Positions 18,534 through 28,949 of a stretch of 64,000 nt of DNA are shown here, in pieces. This DNA is from Pseudomonas mandelii. GTDB taxonomy: Bacteria > Pseudomonadota > Gammaproteobacteria > Pseudomonadales > Pseudomonadaceae. Made by a program: the position numbers and the translations under genes. The stretch covers positions 3,689,501-3,753,500 of the forward strand of contig NZ_LT629796.1 of NCBI RefSeq assembly GCF_900106065.1. Reading direction: 5' to 3'. The notes below the pieces were generated by a model, which had not been told where the DNA came from, ran no database searches, and saw only the letters and a list, made by a program, of their open reading frames with translations. Numbering within the stretch: the first letter of the stretch is position 1; the number at the start of each line of letters is the position of its first letter.

Positions 18534-20072
18534 TCAGGCCGCTTCGATCTTGCTGCGGTTCTGCTCGACCTTGCTCAGGTAATCCACCAGTTTCTGCTGT
18601 TCCGCCGGGGTAGTGAACAAGCCCAATTTACTGCGGCGCCACAGAATGTCATGGGCGGTGGTTGCCCACTCTTCGCTGCACAGGTAATCGACTTCGCGGG
18701 TGTAGAGACCGCCGCCGATGTGGTCGCCCAGGTCGTTGAGGTTCTGCACGCCTTCCATCATGCGCCAGGTGCGGCTGCCATAGGTGGTTGCCCAGCGGCG
18801 TGAGATTTCAGTCGGAACCCAGTCGAACTTGTCGCGAATCAGCGAGCTCAGCGCCTGCGGGGTGGTCATGTCTTCGCCGCCCGGCAGGGTGGCGCTGGCA
18901 GTCCAGCTTGGCTTGATGTGCGTGAAGTACGGCGCCAATTGTGCCAGCGCCGATTCGGCCAGTTTGCGGTAAGTGGTCAGCTTGCCGCCGAACACCGACA
19001 GCAACGGCGCTTCTTCGCCAGTGCCCGAGAGCGCCAAGGTGTAGTCGCGAGTGACGGCTGACGGGTTGTCGGATTCGTCGTTGCACAGCGGACGGACACC
19101 GGAATAGCTGTGCAGGATATCGTCGCGGCTGATCTGCTTCTTGAAGTGGGCGTTGACCACTTTCAGCAGGTAATCGGTTTCGCCTTCGGTGATCGCCACT
19201 TTGGCCGGATCGCCGGTGTACTCGCGGTCGGTGGTGCCGATCAGGGTGAAGTGATTGAGGTACGGAATGGTGAAGACGATGCGCTGATCTTCGTTTTGCA
19301 GAATGTGCGCGTGTTCGCCTTCATACAGTTTCGGCACGATCAGGTGGCTGCCCTGAATCAGGCGAATGCCGTAGGGCGATTCCATCTTCAGGTCATCACG
19401 AATGAACTTGGCGACCCAAGGGCCGGCGGCGTTCACCAGCGCTTTGGCGCGGATCGAAAACAGGCTGCCGTCGGCGCGCTCCAGGTGCAGATGCCACAGG
19501 CCCTTGGTACGACGGGCACTGACGCAGCGGGTCTGGGTGTGAACGTGGGCGCCTTTCTCGCGGGCGGCCATGGCGTTCAGCACCACCAGGCGCGCATCGT
19601 CGACCCAGCAATCGGAGTATTCGAAGCCTTTGGTGATTTCGCTTTTCAGCGGGCTGTCCGGACCGAACTTCAGGCTTTTCGAGCCTTCGAGTTTTTCCCG
19701 CTTGCCGAGGTTGTCATACAGGAACAGGCCGGCGCGGATCATCCAGGCTGGACGCAGGTGCGGACGGTGCGGCAACACGAAGCGCATTTGCTTGACGATG
19801 TGCGGCGCCTTGGCCAGCAGCACCTCGCGTTCGGCGAGGGCTTCGCGTACCAGGCGGAATTCGTAATGTTCGAGGTAGCGCAAGCCGCCGTGGATCAGCT
19901 TGCTGCTGGCCGACGAAGTGTGGCTGGCCAGGTCATCTTTTTCGCAAAGGAACACCGAAAGGCCGCGACCGGCGGCATCCGCTGCGATCCCAACGCCATT
20001 GATCCCACCACCGATGACGGCGATGTCGTAGACCTCAGCGAGAGGGGGCGTAGGCAAGGTAGAAGTGGGCAT
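18534..20072 (-). CDS. glpD: GlpD, aerobic glycerol-3-phosphate dehydrogenase
   Basis: A 512-residue FAD enzyme, the usual length. The ATG at 20072 has GAGG seven bases upstream. The Rossmann FAD-binding motif IAVIGGGINGVGIAADAAGRG is near residues 17-37 and is followed by the family signature SSASSKLIHGGLRYLE. It oxidises glycerol-3-phosphate to dihydroxyacetone phosphate at the inner membrane, passing electrons to ubiquinone. It is the last step of the glpF-glpK-glpD route encoded here and is probably repressed by GlpR through the half-sites upstream. Confidence 0.95.
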   Translation of the reverse strand: MPTSTLPTPPLAEVYDIAVIGGGINGVGIAADAAGRGLSVFLCEKDDLASHTSSASSKLIHGGLRYLEHYEFRLVREALAEREVLLAKAPHIVKQMRFVLPHRPHLRPAWMIRAGLFLYDNLGKREKLEGSKSLKFGPDSPLKSEITKGFEYSDCWVDDARLVVLNAMAAREKGAHVHTQTRCVSARRTKGLWHLHLERADGSLFSIRAKALVNAAGPWVAKFIRDDLKMESPYGIRLIQGSHLIVPKLYEGEHAHILQNEDQRIVFTIPYLNHFTLIGTTDREYTGDPAKVAITEGETDYLLKVVNAHFKKQISRDDILHSYSGVRPLCNDESDNPSAVTRDYTLALSGTGEEAPLLSVFGGKLTTYRKLAESALAQLAPYFTHIKPSWTASATLPGGEDMTTPQALSSLIRDKFDWVPTEISRRWATTYGSRTWRMMEGVQNLNDLGDHIGGGLYTREVDYLCSEEWATTAHDILWRRSKLGLFTTPAEQQKLVDYLSKVEQNRSKIEAA

Positions 20073-20113
20073 CGGCTGGCCTCGGGCTCTTTTGATTTTC
20101 TGTATTGGAATTC

Positions 20114-20140
20114 GAACATTAATGTTCATTTGCGAAAATG
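20114..20140. promoter_or_regulatory. GlpR-type operator, proximal to glpD
   Basis: GAACATTAATGTTC (20114-20127) is a perfect 14-bp palindrome overlapping AATGTTC-N5-GCGAAAATG (20121-20140), which resembles the enterobacterial GlpR operator WATGTTCGWTAWCGAACATW at about 15 of 20 positions. It lies 40-70 bp upstream of the glpD start. Confidence 0.6.
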
Positions 20141-20204
20141 GTAGCCCATAAAGCCGCCCACAGCCAGTCAACTTCGATTGAAAATACTGATCGAAGGACC
20201 GAAA

Positions 20205-20226
20205 AAGGAAAATATACGAACATTAA
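20205..20226. promoter_or_regulatory. GlpR-type operator, distal to glpD
   Basis: AATATACGAACATTAA contains a perfect CGAACATT half-site. CGAACATTAA is repeated exactly at 20113-20122, 104 bp away. The rest of the 315 bp gap before glpR is a REP pair. Confidence 0.5.
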
Positions 20227-20246
20227 ATGAGGGGGGTGGAGGCTTT

Positions 20247-20364
20247 TGTGGCGAGGGAGCTTGCTCAGCAGACGCAAATCAGTCGACACGCTCTTCCTGA
20301 AATACAACGATTACCGGTTTCAGGGCTGCTTCGCAGCCCAGCGGGAGCAAGCTCCCTCGCCACA
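20247..20364. repeat. REP pair with truncated left copy
   Basis: TGTGGCGAGGGAGCTTGCTC at the left lacks the following CCGCTGG of other copies; the right copy (AGCGGGAGCAAGCTCCCTCG) is intact. It separates glpD from glpR. Confidence 0.85.
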
Positions 20365-20388
20365 AGGGAGCGCGCTGTTTGGAGAGGG

Positions 20389-21144
20389 TTAAACGACTTC
20401 CAGCCGAATCTTGTGCTGACTCAGCAGTTGCGCCAGCGCCGGCGAAGGTTGTTGGTCGGTGACCAGGCAATCAATCAGGCTGATCGGCCCCAGGCGAATC
20501 ATGGCGTTGCGCCCGAATTTGCTGGAGTCGGCCGCCAGAATGACCTTCCGGGCGTTGGCGATGATCGCCTGGGATACCCGCACTTCCTGATAATCGAAGT
20601 CCAGCAGGCTGCCGTCTTCATCGATACCGCTGATGCCGACCAAGGCAAAGTCGACTTTGAACTGGTTGATGAAATCGACACTCGCCTGGCCGACCACGCC
20701 ACCGTCGCGCCGCACATTGCCGCCCGTCAGCAGAACGTCGAAGTCGTCCTTGGCGCTGAGCATCGAGGCCACGTGCAGGTTGTTGGTGATGATTTTCAAG
20801 TGGTTGTGGTTGAGCAGCGCCCGGGCAATCGATTCGGTGGTAGTACCGATATTGATGAACAGCGAGGCGTGATCCGGGATCTGAGCCGCAATGGCTTCAC
20901 CGATACGCTGCTTCTCATCGCGCATCTGGTCGGCGCGCATGGCGTAGGCGGTGTTCTCGACACTGGAATCGTAGGCTGCGCCGCCATGGTAGCGACGCAA
21001 CAAATTGGCTTCCGCGAGCTGATTGATATCGCGGCGGATGGTTTGCGGTGTAACGACGAACAGCGTAGCCATTTCCTCGATGCTGACATAGCCGCGTTCG
21101 CGGACCAGTTCGAGGATTTGCTGCTGACGGGGAGGCAGATTCAT
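20389..21144 (-). CDS. glpR: GlpR, DeoR-family repressor of glycerol genes
   Basis: A 251-residue DeoR-type repressor. The ATG at 21144 has AAGGAA upstream. The N-terminal helix-turn-helix is [20 protein letters not shown]; the C-terminal sugar-phosphate sensor domain has the GTTTE and GGNVRRDGG motifs. It binds glycerol-3-phosphate and releases the glp operators. It lies between glpK and glpD as in other pseudomonads, and the glpD upstream region has matching half-sites. Confidence 0.93.
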   Translation of the reverse strand: MNLPPRQQQILELVRERGYVSIEEMATLFVVTPQTIRRDINQLAEANLLRRYHGGAAYDSSVENTAYAMRADQMRDEKQRIGEAIAAQIPDHASLFINIGTTTESIARALLNHNHLKIITNNLHVASMLSAKDDFDVLLTGGNVRRDGGVVGQASVDFINQFKVDFALVGISGIDEDGSLLDFDYQEVRVSQAIIANARKVILAADSSKFGRNAMIRLGPISLIDCLVTDQQPSPALAQLLSQHKIRLEVV

Positions 21145-21238
21145 GGGGCTTCCTTTGGCTGCCGTGCAAAATTTGCCCATGATGCCGCAGGAATCTGCTC
21201 CCTACCAGTTACATACCGATACGAGTACTCAGGTTGGC

Positions 21239-22819
<1,581 letters not shown>

Positions 22820-23671
22820 TCAAGAAGTTCTTGGTTTGCCGTCAATGGCCGGTGTTACGTCCTGTGTAGCAGGTGTGGCGCTGGGCAGATGACGGGCAAT
22901 CAGCCCGCGATACGCGGCAGCGCCGAGGCAGGCACCGACAATCGGTGCAAAAATCGGAATCAGGAAATACGGGATATCGCGGCCGCCGGTGAGGGAAATT
23001 TCACCCCAGCCGGTGAAGAAAGTCATCAGCTTCGGACCGAAATCACGCGCCGGGTTCATCGCGAAACCGGTCAGCGGGCCCATCGAGCTGCCAATCACGG
23101 CGATCAGCAAGCCAATCAGCAGCGGTGCCAGCGGCCCTTTTGGCAGGCCATTGTTGTCATCGGTCAGGGACATGATCACGCCCATCAGGATGGCGGTGAT
23201 GATGACTTCCACCAGGAAAGCCTGGGCGGTGGACAGGGCCGGGTTGGGGAAGGTGGAGAACACCGACGCCAATTCGAGGCTCGCCTGGGTGCCACGGACC
23301 ATATGGTGAGTTTGTTCGAAATCGAAGAATAGATTGCTGTACAGCGTGTAGACCAAAAATGCGCCGCAGAACGCGCCAGCAATTTGAGCGAGGATATAGA
23401 ACGGCAGTTTGCGTTTTTCGAAGTCGGCGAAAATGCTCAGTGCGATGCTCACGGCGGGATTGAGGTGAGCCCCGGAAACCCCGGCGGTCAGGTAGATCGC
23501 CATGCTCACGCCGACGCCCCAGATGATGCTGATTTCCCACAGGCCAAAGCTGGCACCCGCGACCTTGAGAGCGGCAACACAACCGGTGCCGAAAAAGATA
23601 AGCAGTGCAGTGCCCAGAAACTCGGCCATGCATTGGCTTGAGAGCGACGGTTGTTGTAAAGCAGTTGTCAT
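22820..23671 (-). CDS. glpF: GlpF, glycerol facilitator (aquaglyceroporin)
   Basis: A 283-residue inner-membrane channel with six helices and the two half-helix signatures: SGAHLNPAVS after helix 2 and GFAMNPARDFGP after helix 5. The aspartate after NPAR marks a glycerol-conducting channel rather than a water-only one. It lets glycerol diffuse into the cell. It is the first gene of the glpF-glpK-glpR-glpD block. Confidence 0.95.
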   Translation of the reverse strand: MTTALQQPSLSSQCMAEFLGTALLIFFGTGCVAALKVAGASFGLWEISIIWGVGVSMAIYLTAGVSGAHLNPAVSIALSIFADFEKRKLPFYILAQIAGAFCGAFLVYTLYSNLFFDFEQTHHMVRGTQASLELASVFSTFPNPALSTAQAFLVEVIITAILMGVIMSLTDDNNGLPKGPLAPLLIGLLIAVIGSSMGPLTGFAMNPARDFGPKLMTFFTGWGEISLTGGRDIPYFLIPIFAPIVGACLGAAAYRGLIARHLPSATPATQDVTPAIDGKPRTS

Positions 23672-24042
23672 TGAAAACCTCGTTTTTGTTGTTGTCTGGC
23701 GCTTCTTTCATCATGACCAAAGCGCGTTTTCCACCGAGGCAGAATCCCCATCCTGTTCTCGGCCTGCTACTGGGGTGCTGCGATGACACATTCGTACAGT
23801 ATTCAGATTCGAAAAAATATAGACAAGAAACGCTGCTGTCAAAGGTCGAAAGTGAACTGTCGGTCACAATTCAACTATTAGTCATGTGAATGATCGTATT
23901 GTTCACGCGTCCGGCCAGGCACGGACGAACGGCAGCCTGTGCCGTCAAGCCGCTGAACCAGTGGCGCAATAGAGCCTTTTGCCGACCAATGTCCTAGAAT
24001 CCAGCGCAGGATTTTTCTACTGCCGCCCACTCTGGAGCTGCC
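23672..24042. other. Intergenic region between divergent glpF and ybaK
   Basis: 371 bp without a credible gene. It must hold the glpF promoter. A possible GlpR half-site, ATTCGTAC at 23790-23797, shares TTCGTA with the glpD distal site, but the match is weak. Directly upstream of ybaK is a GGAG ribosome site at about 24030. Nothing else is recognised. Confidence 0.6.
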
Positions 24043-24513
24043 ATGACCCCCGCATTGGATTTGTTGAAAAAAGTTCGAGCCGAACATCGCGTGCACAGTT
24101 ATGAACATGATCCAAAGGCTGCGTCCTATGGGCTGGAGGCCGCGGAGAAGCTGGGACTCGACCCGGCGCAGGTGTTCAAGACATTGCTGGCAGCCAGTGA
24201 GAAAGGTGAGTTGCTGGTAGCGGTGGTGCCGGTCGTCGGAACTTTGGACTTGAAGCATCTGGCTCACGCGGCGGGCGTGAAAAAAGCCGAAATGGCCGAT
24301 CCTGCCGCAGCGCAACGCGCGACGGGTTATCTATTGGGCGGGATCAGTCCGTTAGGGCAGAAGAAGCGCTTGCGCACTTTTATCGATAACTCCGCTCAGC
24401 CCTTTGCGACCATTTTCGTCAGCGCCGGCCGGCGCGGTCTTGAGGTTGAATTGGCGCCGGCGGTGCTGGCCGAACACACTCAGGCCAAGTTTGCCGATAT
24501 CGGCCGCGCCTGA
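24043..24513 (+). CDS. ybaK: Cys-tRNA(Pro)/Cys-tRNA(Cys) deacylase YbaK
   Basis: A 156-residue single-domain editing protein of the YbaK/EbsC family. It carries the family strand pattern [15 protein letters not shown] with the conserved lysine, [18 protein letters not shown], and [16 protein letters not shown], the substrate-binding GGISP loop. It hydrolyses cysteine mischarged onto tRNA(Pro) in the cytoplasm. A GGAG ribosome site precedes the ATG. It is 15 bp ahead of the PhzF-family gene and probably co-transcribed. Confidence 0.9.
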   Translation: MTPALDLLKKVRAEHRVHSYEHDPKAASYGLEAAEKLGLDPAQVFKTLLAASEKGELLVAVVPVVGTLDLKHLAHAAGVKKAEMADPAAAQRATGYLLGGISPLGQKKRLRTFIDNSAQPFATIFVSAGRRGLEVELAPAVLAEHTQAKFADIGRA

Positions 24514-24528
24514 ATCAGGGAGAAGGTT

Positions 24529-25311
24529 ATGCAGCTTGAATTTCATCAAGTCGATGCGTTCAGTGATCGTCCGTTCAGTGGTAACCCGGCCATGGTGTAT
24601 CGGCTCGAGGCGTGGCTAGCCGATGAGTTGATGCAGAAGATTGCCGCCGAACATAACCTCGCCGAAACGGCCTTCGTGGTGCGTGAAGGGCAGGGTTGGC
24701 ACATTCGCTGGTTTACCCCGACGACCGAAGTGCCATTGTGCGGCCATGCGACCCTGGCCAGTGCGCATGTGTTATTTGACATTTATAAGGAGCCGGTCGA
24801 GCGCCTGGACTTCATCTGCAAGTCCGGCCCGTTGAGCGTAAGCCGCGAGGACGGGCGCTTGTGGCTGGATTTTCCGGCCATCGTGCCATCTGAAGTGGGC
24901 GTGACCCTGGATGTCGAGCGCGCCTTGGGCGTCGAAGTGGTCGATGTTCTGGGTTCCAACGAGTTGTTCGTGGTGTTGGAGTCCGAGCAGGCCGTGCTCA
25001 ACTGCCAGCCAGACATGATCGCCCTGGCCAAGCTGCCGTGGCCGGGTGCAATCGTCACCGCCAAGGGGAGTCAGCATGATTTCGTGTCCCGGTACTTTGC
25101 CCCGGCAATCGGCATCAATGAAGACCCGGTGACCGGTTCGACCCATTGCAGCTTGATTCCGTATTGGTCGAAGCGGTTGGGCAAGACGAGTCTCAGCGCT
25201 TATCAGTGCTCGAAGCGAGGCGGGGCGTTGTTCTGCCGACTGGAAGGGGACCGGGTGAAGATTGGCGGGAATGCGACGCTGGTTGCGAGCGGAACACTCA
25301 TTCTCGGTTAA
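24529..25311 (+). CDS. PhzF-family isomerase/epimerase-like protein
   Basis: A 260-residue protein with the two-lobed diaminopimelate-epimerase-like fold of the PhzF family. Its N-terminal signature is QVDAFSDRPFSGNPAMV, with Asn and Pro at the substrate pocket. The catalytic glutamate is in HNLAETAFV, and PLCGHATLASAHVLF and the C-terminal DPVTGSTHCSL follow. Outside phenazine clusters, these are isomerases of unknown substrate. No phenazine gene is nearby. It is expressed with ybaK and ends at a terminator that resembles half of a REP pair. Confidence 0.88.
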   Translation: MQLEFHQVDAFSDRPFSGNPAMVYRLEAWLADELMQKIAAEHNLAETAFVVREGQGWHIRWFTPTTEVPLCGHATLASAHVLFDIYKEPVERLDFICKSGPLSVSREDGRLWLDFPAIVPSEVGVTLDVERALGVEVVDVLGSNELFVVLESEQAVLNCQPDMIALAKLPWPGAIVTAKGSQHDFVSRYFAPAIGINEDPVTGSTHCSLIPYWSKRLGKTSLSAYQCSKRGGALFCRLEGDRVKIGGNATLVASGTLILG

Positions 25312-25322
25312 CCCAAACTTGA

Positions 25323-25356
25323 TGTGGGAGTGAGCAGCCACGCTCCCACATTTTTT
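25323..25356 (+). terminator. Rho-independent terminator after the PhzF gene
   Basis: TGTGGGAG, a 12-base loop, CTCCCACA and six Ts. The stem sequence resembles one arm of the local REP family, suggesting a REP half used as a terminator. Confidence 0.75.
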
Positions 25357-25367
25357 GTCCGTGTGTA

Positions 25368-26477
25368 TTAGCTGGCGGTGCTGTAGCGGCGGACACCGGA
25401 CTCTACCACTGGAATCTGCGCAGCCGTGCTGCCCGATGCCTGGAACAACACCAGGTGTTCAGCCGCGACTCGAATACCCACTTCGGCACCGACTTGATGA
25501 TCGGCATGGCTCGGGAAAATCGACTCCAGTTGCGCCCCGGTCGGTAGCTGCAAACGGTACAACGTCGAGGCTCCCTGGAACGACTTACCGACAATCCGCG
25601 CCTTTAAACCGCTGTCGGGTGCATAAACGATATCGTCCGGACGCAGCAACACATCCACCGCACCGCCCACGGGCCAGGTGTAGGCACGATTGCCGCGCAA
25701 CTCACCCAATTCGGTCTGCACCGACTCGGGGCTGCTCAGCTGGCCGCGAATGAAATAACCCTGGCCAATGAAGCTGGCCACAAACGGCGTCAGTGGCTCG
25801 TGGTACAGGTTGTAGGGCGTGTCCCATTGTTCCAGCCGACCTTCCTTGAACACCCCGACATGATCGCTCACCGCGAAGGCTTCTTCCTGGTCGTGGGTCA
25901 CCAGAATCGCGCTGGTGCCACGGGCTTTGAGAATGTCGCGCACCTCATGGCTGAGCTTGCGTCGCAGTTCGCCATCGAGGTTGGAGAATGGTTCGTCGAG
26001 CAACAGCAATTGCGGTTCCGGTGCCAGTGCGCGGGCCAGTGCGACACGCTGCTGCTGACCACCGGACAACTCGTGCGGAAAGCGCTTGCCGAGGTTTTTC
26101 AGGTTGACCAGCTCCAGCAACTCTTCGGTGACACGATCCTTTTGCGGGTGCTTGCGGATCCCGAAGGCGATGTTCTCGGCCACGCTCAAATGCGGAAACA
26201 GCGCGTAGTCCTGGAACACCATGCCGATCCGGCGTTTCTCCGGGGCAAGGGTGAAGCCGGCGCGGGAGATGGTCTCGCCTGCGAGGGTGATTTCACCTTC
26301 CTGCACCGGTTCGAAACCGGCAATCGCCCGTAGCGTGGTGGTCTTGCCGCAGCCCGAGGAGCCCAGCAGGCAACCGATGTCACCGGCATTCAAATGCAAG
26401 TTGAGGTTCTGCACGACGCGCTGGTCTTGATAGCCGCAGGCGAGGTTGCGCAGGTTAAGCAGTAATGGAGGGCTCAT
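25368..26477 (-). CDS. ABC importer ATP-binding protein, PotA/FbpC-like
   Basis: A 369-residue ATPase: Walker [10 protein letters not shown], signature [15 protein letters not shown], Walker [13 protein letters not shown] and the switch VTHDQEEA. The C-terminal third (about 235-369) is a TOBE/MalK-type domain ([10 protein letters not shown]), as in iron(III), spermidine/putrescine and other type I importers. No permease or binding protein is near, so the substrate is unknown. Its start overlaps the argF stop by four bases, so it is co-transcribed with argF and may follow ArgR control. Confidence 0.85.
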   Translation of the reverse strand: MSPPLLLNLRNLACGYQDQRVVQNLNLHLNAGDIGCLLGSSGCGKTTTLRAIAGFEPVQEGEITLAGETISRAGFTLAPEKRRIGMVFQDYALFPHLSVAENIAFGIRKHPQKDRVTEELLELVNLKNLGKRFPHELSGGQQQRVALARALAPEPQLLLLDEPFSNLDGELRRKLSHEVRDILKARGTSAILVTHDQEEAFAVSDHVGVFKEGRLEQWDTPYNLYHEPLTPFVASFIGQGYFIRGQLSSPESVQTELGELRGNRAYTWPVGGAVDVLLRPDDIVYAPDSGLKARIVGKSFQGASTLYRLQLPTGAQLESIFPSHADHQVGAEVGIRVAAEHLVLFQASGSTAAQIPVVESGVRRYSTAS

Positions 26478-27397
26478 GCGTGGTGATACGCCGGCTCGAC
26501 GAGGAACTCGAGCAGGGCCTTTTGTGCGTGAAGGCGGTTTTCCGCCTGGTCCCAGGCGACCGAGCGCTTGTCATCAAGCACGTCGAGGCTGATTTCCTCG
26601 CCACGGTGGGCCGGCAGGCAGTGCATGAACAGCACATCCTCGGCCGCCAGGTCGAGCAGGGCGCGAGTCACCTGGAACGGCGCGAACAGCTTCAGGCGCT
26701 TGGCGGTTTCTTCTTCCTGGCCCATGGAGGTCCAGACATCGGTGCTCACCAGATGGGCGCCGCGCACGGCATCCTTCGGATCGCGGACAATGGTCACGCG
26801 ATCGCCGGCCATGGCCACGAACTGCGGGTTGGGTTCAAACCCTTCAGGGCAGGCGATGCGCAACTGGAAGTCGAACTGGATCGCCGCTTCTATATAGCTG
26901 TTGCACATGTTGTTGCCGTCGCCGATCCAGGCCACGGTCTTACCCTGAATCGAGCCGCGATGTTCGAGGAACGTCTGCATGTCGGCCAGCAACTGGCACG
27001 GATGCAGGTCATCGGACAGGCCGTTGATCACGGGAACGCGGGAATTGGCGGCGAATTCGGTCAGGGTGCTGTGGGCAAAGGTGCGGATCATCACGGCGTC
27101 GAGCATGCTCGACATCACGATGGCGCAGTCGCCGATCGGCTCGCCACGGCCCAGTTGCGTGTCGCGCGGCGACAGGAAGATGGCCTGGCCGCCGAGCTGG
27201 ATCATGCCGGCTTCGAACGAAATACGGGTACGGGTCGAGGACTTCTCGAAAATCATCCCGAGCACGCGGTTTTTCAGAGGCTCGAACAGCACGCCGCGGT
27301 TACGCAGGTCTTTGAGCTCAACGCCTCGACGGATCACGCTGACCAGCTCTTCGGGCGTGCAATCCATCAGGGAGAGAAAGTGCCTTGCGCTCATCAT
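26474..27397 (-). CDS. argF: ArgF, anabolic ornithine carbamoyltransferase
   Basis: A 307-residue cytoplasmic transferase. The carbamoyl-phosphate site is EKSSTRTR, then HPCQ, and the ornithine site includes [11 protein letters not shown]. It condenses ornithine and carbamoyl phosphate to citrulline, the step before ArgG, which is also in this window. Two ATGs stand in tandem at 27397 and 27394; either may be used. An ArgR box lies about 125 bp upstream. The absence of arcA and arcC beside it supports the anabolic ArgF rather than the catabolic ArcB. Confidence 0.92.
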   Translation of the reverse strand: MMSARHFLSLMDCTPEELVSVIRRGVELKDLRNRGVLFEPLKNRVLGMIFEKSSTRTRISFEAGMIQLGGQAIFLSPRDTQLGRGEPIGDCAIVMSSMLDAVMIRTFAHSTLTEFAANSRVPVINGLSDDLHPCQLLADMQTFLEHRGSIQGKTVAWIGDGNNMCNSYIEAAIQFDFQLRIACPEGFEPNPQFVAMAGDRVTIVRDPKDAVRGAHLVSTDVWTSMGQEEETAKRLKLFAPFQVTRALLDLAAEDVLFMHCLPAHRGEEISLDVLDDKRSVAWDQAENRLHAQKALLEFLVEPAYHHA

Positions 27398-27842
27398 TGA
27401 CTACCTTTTTGCAACAGACCGCAGATACTCAAAGCCTTGTTTAACTGAAAAACGGGCGAGACCTGCGGCGTAAGCCGCACGGGGCGACGAAATAGGGGGA
27501 GGCGCGATATTGACATTAAATGTCGCGTTTTTCCAATAGGAGGCTTTTTTTACGGTTTCCAACATGTTTCAAGCGATACAACGCGATCCGCGTTGCGAGT
27601 TTGTGAGCAGCATTTGTACACGGTGCCGAAGCTCGATTGCAATAACTGCCGTGATCTGGCTCGATATCCGGCGAAGAATGGAAGACCCGCTGAACAGCGC
27701 CCTCCGGGCCCCTTACAAGCTCGCGGAGTTGTTTGCTGTTACGTTTTCAGGTGCCGGGTTTCGGATTGCGCTCAGGTATTATCCGCCTCATTGCGGATTC
27801 TCGACTGCGTAAAGTCAAACACTCCCAGGGAGGGAGCGCTGT
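27398..27842. other. Long gap between argF and the small membrane genes
   Basis: 445 bp with no credible gene; the open frames inside have no ribosome site and no family resemblance. It holds the argF control region with the ArgR box, and TTGACA at 27510 as a possible -35 element on the plus strand. A GGGAGG ribosome site for the next gene ends it. Confidence 0.6.
27521..27536. promoter_or_regulatory. ArgR box upstream of argF
   Basis: TGTCGC-N8-AA, a full match to the core of the Pseudomonas ArgR consensus as I know it (TGTCGCN8AA). The same core occurs before argG at 36445. Confidence 0.7.
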
Positions 27843-28049
27843 ATGGCGATCAATAAACCCGGACACACTGGTCTGACGCGCCTTCGTCGTGTTTCGCCGG
27901 CCTTCGATATGGCTGTCATTTCTACGGTCATGGGCTTCGCGATTATCGCAAGCACGATTTATCCAGGCGTTCCGAGCGCAGTGGTGGGCGCCATCGTCGG
28001 CGCTTTTATCGGCGTGAAGAATTTCAGGGATGACGCGATTGCAGATTGA
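27843..28049 (+). CDS. Small membrane protein of unknown function
   Basis: A 68-residue protein with a strong ribosome site (GGGAGGGAG) before the ATG. After a basic N-terminus (MAINKPGHTGLTRLRR) come one long or two short helices (VISTVMGFAIIASTIYPG and SAVVGAIVGAFIG) and a short acidic tail. The glycine/alanine packing and size are holin-like, but no phage gene is near. It overlaps the next gene by 20 bp, so the two act together. I do not recognise its family. Confidence 0.6.
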   Translation: MAINKPGHTGLTRLRRVSPAFDMAVISTVMGFAIIASTIYPGVPSAVVGAIVGAFIGVKNFRDDAIAD

Positions 28050-28365
28050 TTCGACCCAGTTTTTGGTAGTGGGGGGATTGGTCGCAATTGGAATCTACCT
28101 GGGAGCTTCGCTACTCGCGCGATCGACGCCGGACCTGAAGCATGGAGCTGCCCTGGTGGTCGCGTGGTTCACAGTGGTGAGCGTCATTGATATTGCGTTG
28201 CAGGTCTATCAAGCCGAGCCTCATCAGCTGGGCATCCTGGCAAACCAGAAAGCTATCATCCTGATCGGGTCCGGCGTGATGCTTTGGCTGGCGGTCGGCG
28301 GAATCTGGACGGCCTTGGCCTCACCGCTCAAAAAGAAGGCGTCGAAGATTTCTCAGCCTCAGTGA
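28030..28365 (+). CDS. Small membrane protein of unknown function
   Basis: A 111-residue protein with three membrane helices (FLVVGGLVAIGIYLGASL, LVVAWFTVVSVIDIALQV, and IILIGSGVMLWLAVGGIW) and a basic tail, KKKASK, that should be cytoplasmic. It begins inside the preceding small membrane gene, in another frame. The role is unknown; a two-component membrane complex is a fair guess. Confidence 0.6.
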   Translation: MTRLQIDSTQFLVVGGLVAIGIYLGASLLARSTPDLKHGAALVVAWFTVVSVIDIALQVYQAEPHQLGILANQKAIILIGSGVMLWLAVGGIWTALASPLKKKASKISQPQ

Positions 28366-28521
28366 GCCTGTCTGTGTGGTCGAACGCAGGTTTTGACGAG
28401 GTCGTTTCGTGTCTTGTCTGTTGTTCAAGGCGCCGGTTGTCACCGTGTTCTGGATGAAACGTTTGCTAATACAAAGTGCTGGGTTATAACTAACTCACGA
28501 GTGACGCAGGAAGCCTTCGGA

Positions 28522-28815
28522 ATGGAATCGAAAGAACAGCTTTTAATGGATTTACTCGGCCTCACGGCCCGCTCCTTGACCCACCTCACCGCTTCCATGA
28601 CGTCGATGTCCTTCGAATTGATGCGCAGTGAAGACGAAGTGACCAAAGCGGCCGGTCGACGCATGATCGATCGCATGGCAACCATTAGTACCGGGCTCGA
28701 CGAACACTGGCGACTGATCGGCGAGCTCACCGGCGTACATATCGCCCAGGAACAGATCGAAACCATTCAGGAGATCCAGTTGCAGGCGCCGCCGCCCAGG
28801 TTGCCGCCGAATTGA
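28522..28815 (+). CDS. Small helical protein of unknown function
   Basis: I set the start at the ATG at 28522 (MESKEQLLMDLLGL); upstream codons look non-coding. The 97-residue protein is mostly amphipathic helix with many methionines (TASMTSMSFELMRSEDE) and an EQIETIQEIQLQ coiled segment. No family is recognised. It lies between the small membrane pair and the molybdopterin enzyme. Confidence 0.55.
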   Translation: MESKEQLLMDLLGLTARSLTHLTASMTSMSFELMRSEDEVTKAAGRRMIDRMATISTGLDEHWRLIGELTGVHIAQEQIETIQEIQLQAPPPRLPPN

Positions 28816-28949
28816 TCGTGCACGGCCATCGGCTAGCCTGATGGTCGTCGATTCACAAGACGAACGTCGCTGGCGCAGTCGCGGGTCACGCGCCATAGTT
28901 TTGTTCCCGCGGCTGATATTGCCCGCCCAGAACAAAACAGAGACTGGCC

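Noticed and set aside
27564-27812. 82-codon open frame after argF
   Set aside because: No ribosome site; cysteine- and arginine-rich translation typical of non-coding high-GC DNA.
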